DNA of 5,938 nt, taken from positions 1 through 5,938 of the forward strand of contig CALKTZ010000827.1 in the NCBI GenBank assembly GCA_937997355.1. The letters run 5' to 3'. The stretch is from an uncultured Planctomycetales bacterium. GTDB lineage: Bacteria; Planctomycetota; Planctomycetia; Isosphaerales; Isosphaeraceae. The notes beneath the pieces were generated by a model, which was not told where the DNA came from, ran no database searches, and saw only the letters and a list, made by a program, of their open reading frames with translations. Below, one piece after another: positions 3,535-5,938 of the stretch (positions are counted from its first letter, which is position 1; the number at the start of each line of letters is the position of its first letter). A program made the position numbers and the translations under genes.

Positions 3535-5938
3535 ATGGCAGATTCTGATCGCAACAATTCGAGCGGTTTGGGTGCCCCGCTTCAGAACGCCCAATCCTCC
3601 GTGCTGGCGCTGTTCCTGCTGATGGCGACGGCGGCGGGCGTGCTCAATATGACACCGGCGAAACCGGGCGCGGGCTCCTCGGCGCAGGAGGCGGCGAGGA
3701 AGTCGGCCGCCCCGACGACCGCCACTCCGGGACCCCCGGCCAAGGCGGACTACGCCGATGCGCTCGAGGCCCTCGAACCGTTGACGCGGTTCCTCAATCT
3801 CGCGAAGAAGCCCGGTTCCCTCCAGGAGTTCGCGTCGAATCTCAAGGGCTACCGCCTGACGACCTTGATCGCAACCTTGTCGGACCCCAAGGACTCCCGA
3901 CTCGGTTACGACTTCGATATGTCCCTTGAGGCCATTCAGCGCGCGATCGAGTCGGAAGGCTACACGCTCGACCGATTCCGTCTCCCCTGGATCGATGGGG
4001 CCCCGACGACGGCCCCCCCCGGGACGACCGCGGCAACGCCTTCGACCGCCGCGCCCGCGACATCGGGCGCCCCGGCGTCAAGCAGCCCGGCCCCCGCGAC
4101 ATCGACGGCGGCCATGCCTCAAGGCCCTCGATACGAACGTCAGCCGGGAACGATCCTCTATCGGATGGATCGCAAGCCGGGTGCGCCCGGAGAACCCGAT
4201 CCTCCGCAGGACCTCCTTCTCCTGATGATCGTGGGAGAGACGCCGACCTGGGGGATCCAGTACGAGGCGTTGCAAACCAGCCTGACAATCGCCTGGATGC
4301 TGGATTCGCTGCCGAATCAATCGAATCTCACGCTCGATCGCGAGTCGGTGATTCGGATTCTGGGGCCAACCTTCTCCGGCACGGCCGATTCGCTCGCACG
4401 CGGGATCAAGAGCTGGGCCGACGAACTCCCGGCGCGACGAGACACGCGCATCTGGGCCTGTTCGGGCGCGGCGACCGCGGTGAGCAAGCCCGCTTTCGAA
4501 CGGCTCTGCCTGCCGGCGAAGGTGATTTACTCCGCCACCGTGATCCCCGACGAAATCCTGCTCCGCGCCGTCTATCGCTACCTCGCCCGGCCGAGCCTGC
4601 GAGGGGTGGATCCGAATGCGCCGACCATGCCCGACGGGACGATTGCACTGCTCGTCGAAGGGGGCTCGGGCTACGGCTCCGCGGTGGCGGGGGGATACGG
4701 CACGAATAGCTCCAATGACATCGAGCGGCGGATCATCACGATCCCGTTTCCCGGCCAGATCAATCAGATTCGGATCGGGCAGGCGAGCCAGGAGGCGGGG
4801 GGTGGCCGCGGCCGCGTGACCATCCCGCTCGACCCTCCATCGGGCCGGATGAGCGACCATATCCCTTCGCTCTCGCCCCAGATGACCGTCGCCACCGACA
4901 GCCTGATCCTCTCGGACATCCTGGGCACGATCTCGGACGAAGAGGTGCGGTATGTCGGCATCGTCGCCACCGATATCCTCGACGTGATGTTCCTCACCAA
5001 GCTGATCCGGGACAATTGCCCCGATGTTCAAATCTTCCTCGTCGGAAATGACCTCCGCTATACCGACCCACAATTCACGCTCGACTTCCGGGGGACGATC
5101 ATCGCTTCGAGCTATCCGCTCGATTCGAGGGCGCAGGTCTGGTCCTTCCCCTTCAAGGGGAATAGCGTCCGTCGCCTCTTCGCCAGCGAATTCGACATCG
5201 GTCGTTACAATGCCGGCCTGGTCCTGCTCAATGCGCGGCCCAATCCCGAGGATCAGAATCGATTGATCATCGAGCCCGATCAATCCGAAGACATGATCGC
5301 CTATGGAAAGCCGTTCGCGGCGACTTCCTTCGATTCGTTCAACCGGAGGCCGCAAATCTGGATCAATCAGGTCGGCCAGGATGATCTCTGGCCGCTGAAG
5401 GTGGTGCCGATCAGTCGGATCGGCCCGGAGAATCGCAAGATGGCCGAGGATCTGATCCCGGCGGTCGTCAGCCTCGATCCGCAGCAAGATCAGGCGCCCG
5501 AGTACAGCATCGGTTACGATTTTCCGCTCGGCTGGAAGCTGGTCGTCGTCGCGCTCAGTCTATTCGGCCTGTGCCTGGTCGCCACGATCGCCTACGCGAA
5601 CTTTTCGTCGGGGCGAAACGAGCGCGGCGTGAGCTGGTTCACCACGGCGTTAGGGCCATTCAAGGTGGATCGAAGCGACAATCTCGAACGGCATTGGTTC
5701 TATCTGACGTTGCTCAACCTGACGGTCCTCATCCCCTACTGTAGCGTGGTCGGGCCGCTGGACTTACTCCTCTCCTCGCGCGGGTTGGAGGACGGCCAGG
5801 AGGCGGATCTGGCCTCGGTCCTCCTCGAACCTCATCTCTACCTGCTGGCCATCCTGTCCTGGGTGACGCTGATCACCTTGCTCGTCCCTCCAGCCTGGGC
5901 CATGATTCAGATCCTGGCGACCCGACTTGCCGCAGTTC
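3535..5938 (+). CDS. Large membrane-anchored protein with a type 1 periplasmic-binding-like extracytoplasmic region (3' end cut by window edge)
   Basis: The frame is open for 801 codons from ATG at 3535 to the right edge; in-frame TGA codons at 3475 and 3478 lie upstream, and this is the first ATG after them. Residues 22-38 form an uncleaved anchor or signal. An Ala/Pro/Thr linker (about 40-72) leads to a small module (73-154) ending in AIESEGYTLDRFRLPW, followed by a second Ala/Pro/Thr/Ser linker (about 155-198). The alpha/beta region has hydrophobic strands followed by loops at LLLLMIVGETPTWG (Gly234), RILGPTFSG (Gly277), IALLVEGGSGYG (370-381) and YVGIVATD (473-480), the layout expected of two Rossmann-like lobes as in type 1 binding proteins. 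Membrane segments follow at about 668-688, 720-742 and 768-790. Predicted topology puts residues 40-665 outside. I do not recognise a named family; similar unnamed proteins in Acidobacteria and Planctomycetes come to mind but could not be checked. A sensor or receptor role is inference. A run of eight C bases (4013-4020) lies in the second linker. Confidence 0.85.
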   Translation, partial: MADSDRNNSSGLGAPLQNAQSSVLALFLLMATAAGVLNMTPAKPGAGSSAQEAARKSAAPTTATPGPPAKADYADALEALEPLTRFLNLAKKPGSLQEFASNLKGYRLTTLIATLSDPKDSRLGYDFDMSLEAIQRAIESEGYTLDRFRLPWIDGAPTTAPPGTTAATPSTAAPATSGAPASSSPAPATSTAAMPQGPRYERQPGTILYRMDRKPGAPGEPDPPQDLLLLMIVGETPTWGIQYEALQTSLTIAWMLDSLPNQSNLTLDRESVIRILGPTFSGTADSLARGIKSWADELPARRDTRIWACSGAATAVSKPAFERLCLPAKVIYSATVIPDEILLRAVYRYLARPSLRGVDPNAPTMPDGTIALLVEGGSGYGSAVAGGYGTNSSNDIERRIITIPFPGQINQIRIGQASQEAGGGRGRVTIPLDPPSGRMSDHIPSLSPQMTVATDSLILSDILGTISDEEVRYVGIVATDILDVMFLTKLIRDNCPDVQIFLVGNDLRYTDPQFTLDFRGTIIASSYPLDSRAQVWSFPFKGNSVRRLFASEFDIGRYNAGLVLLNARPNPEDQNRLIIEPDQSEDMIAYGKPFAATSFDSFNRRPQIWINQVGQDDLWPLKVVPISRIGPENRKMAEDLIPAVVSLDPQQDQAPEYSIGYDFPLGWKLVVVALSLFGLCLVATIAYANFSSGRNERGVSWFTTALGPFKVDRSDNLERHWFYLTLLNLTVLIPYCSVVGPLDLLLSSRGLEDGQEADLASVLLEPHLYLLAILSWVTLITLLVPPAWAMIQILATRLAAV

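Noticed and set aside
3111..3557. 148-codon minus-strand open frame in the intergenic region
   Set aside because: It is Arg/Ser/Pro-rich, has no recognisable motif, overlaps the start of the plus-strand gene, and shows no good ribosome site.
4078..5487. 469-codon minus-strand open frame antisense to the receptor-like gene
   Set aside because: The composition is Asp/Arg/Ile-rich and repetitive, as expected from reading GATC/CGATC-rich codons backwards. No domain is recognisable, and the plus strand is clearly coding.

Overview
The window most likely comes from a planctomycete, probably of the Isosphaeraceae type. The base composition is high GC, coding regions use many GATC/CGATC-rich codons, and an MBOAT-SGNH acyltransferase pair sits opposite a large Ala/Pro/Thr-rich membrane-anchored surface protein. 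The lineage is an inference from style and gene content; no marker gene is present.

Layout. Positions 1-2636 on the minus strand hold a two-gene operon. The upstream gene (1209-2636) is a polytopic MBOAT-family O-acyltransferase related to AlgI/DltB. Two bases after its stop codon begins an SGNH/GDSL-fold protein with an N-terminal export signal (1-1206), which runs off the left edge. Positions 2637-3534 form a roughly 900-base divergent intergenic region with no convincing gene. It has visibly lower GC in its right half and contains several inverted repeats and one near-perfect 16-base direct repeat. From 3535 to the right edge, the plus strand encodes at least 801 residues of a membrane-anchored protein. 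It has one N-terminal membrane segment, a large extracytoplasmic alpha/beta region that reads like a type 1 periplasmic-binding-protein fold, and at least three more membrane segments before the window cuts it off.

How the genes may work together. The MBOAT protein is expected to pass an acyl group across the cytoplasmic membrane, and the exported SGNH partner to place it on (or remove it from) an extracytoplasmic glycan or other acceptor, as in AlgI/AlgJ/AlgX or DltB/DltD. The acceptor cannot be read from this window. The divergent gene could encode an envelope sensor or receptor. A link to the acyltransferase pair is suggested only by the shared intergenic region, and the two units may be unrelated.

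Both edge genes are open to the window boundary, so neither has its natural end here. The most interesting items are the unnamed receptor-like membrane protein, the structured intergenic region, a palindrome of intergenic-repeat type inside the MBOAT N-terminus, and the atypical SGNH block III.
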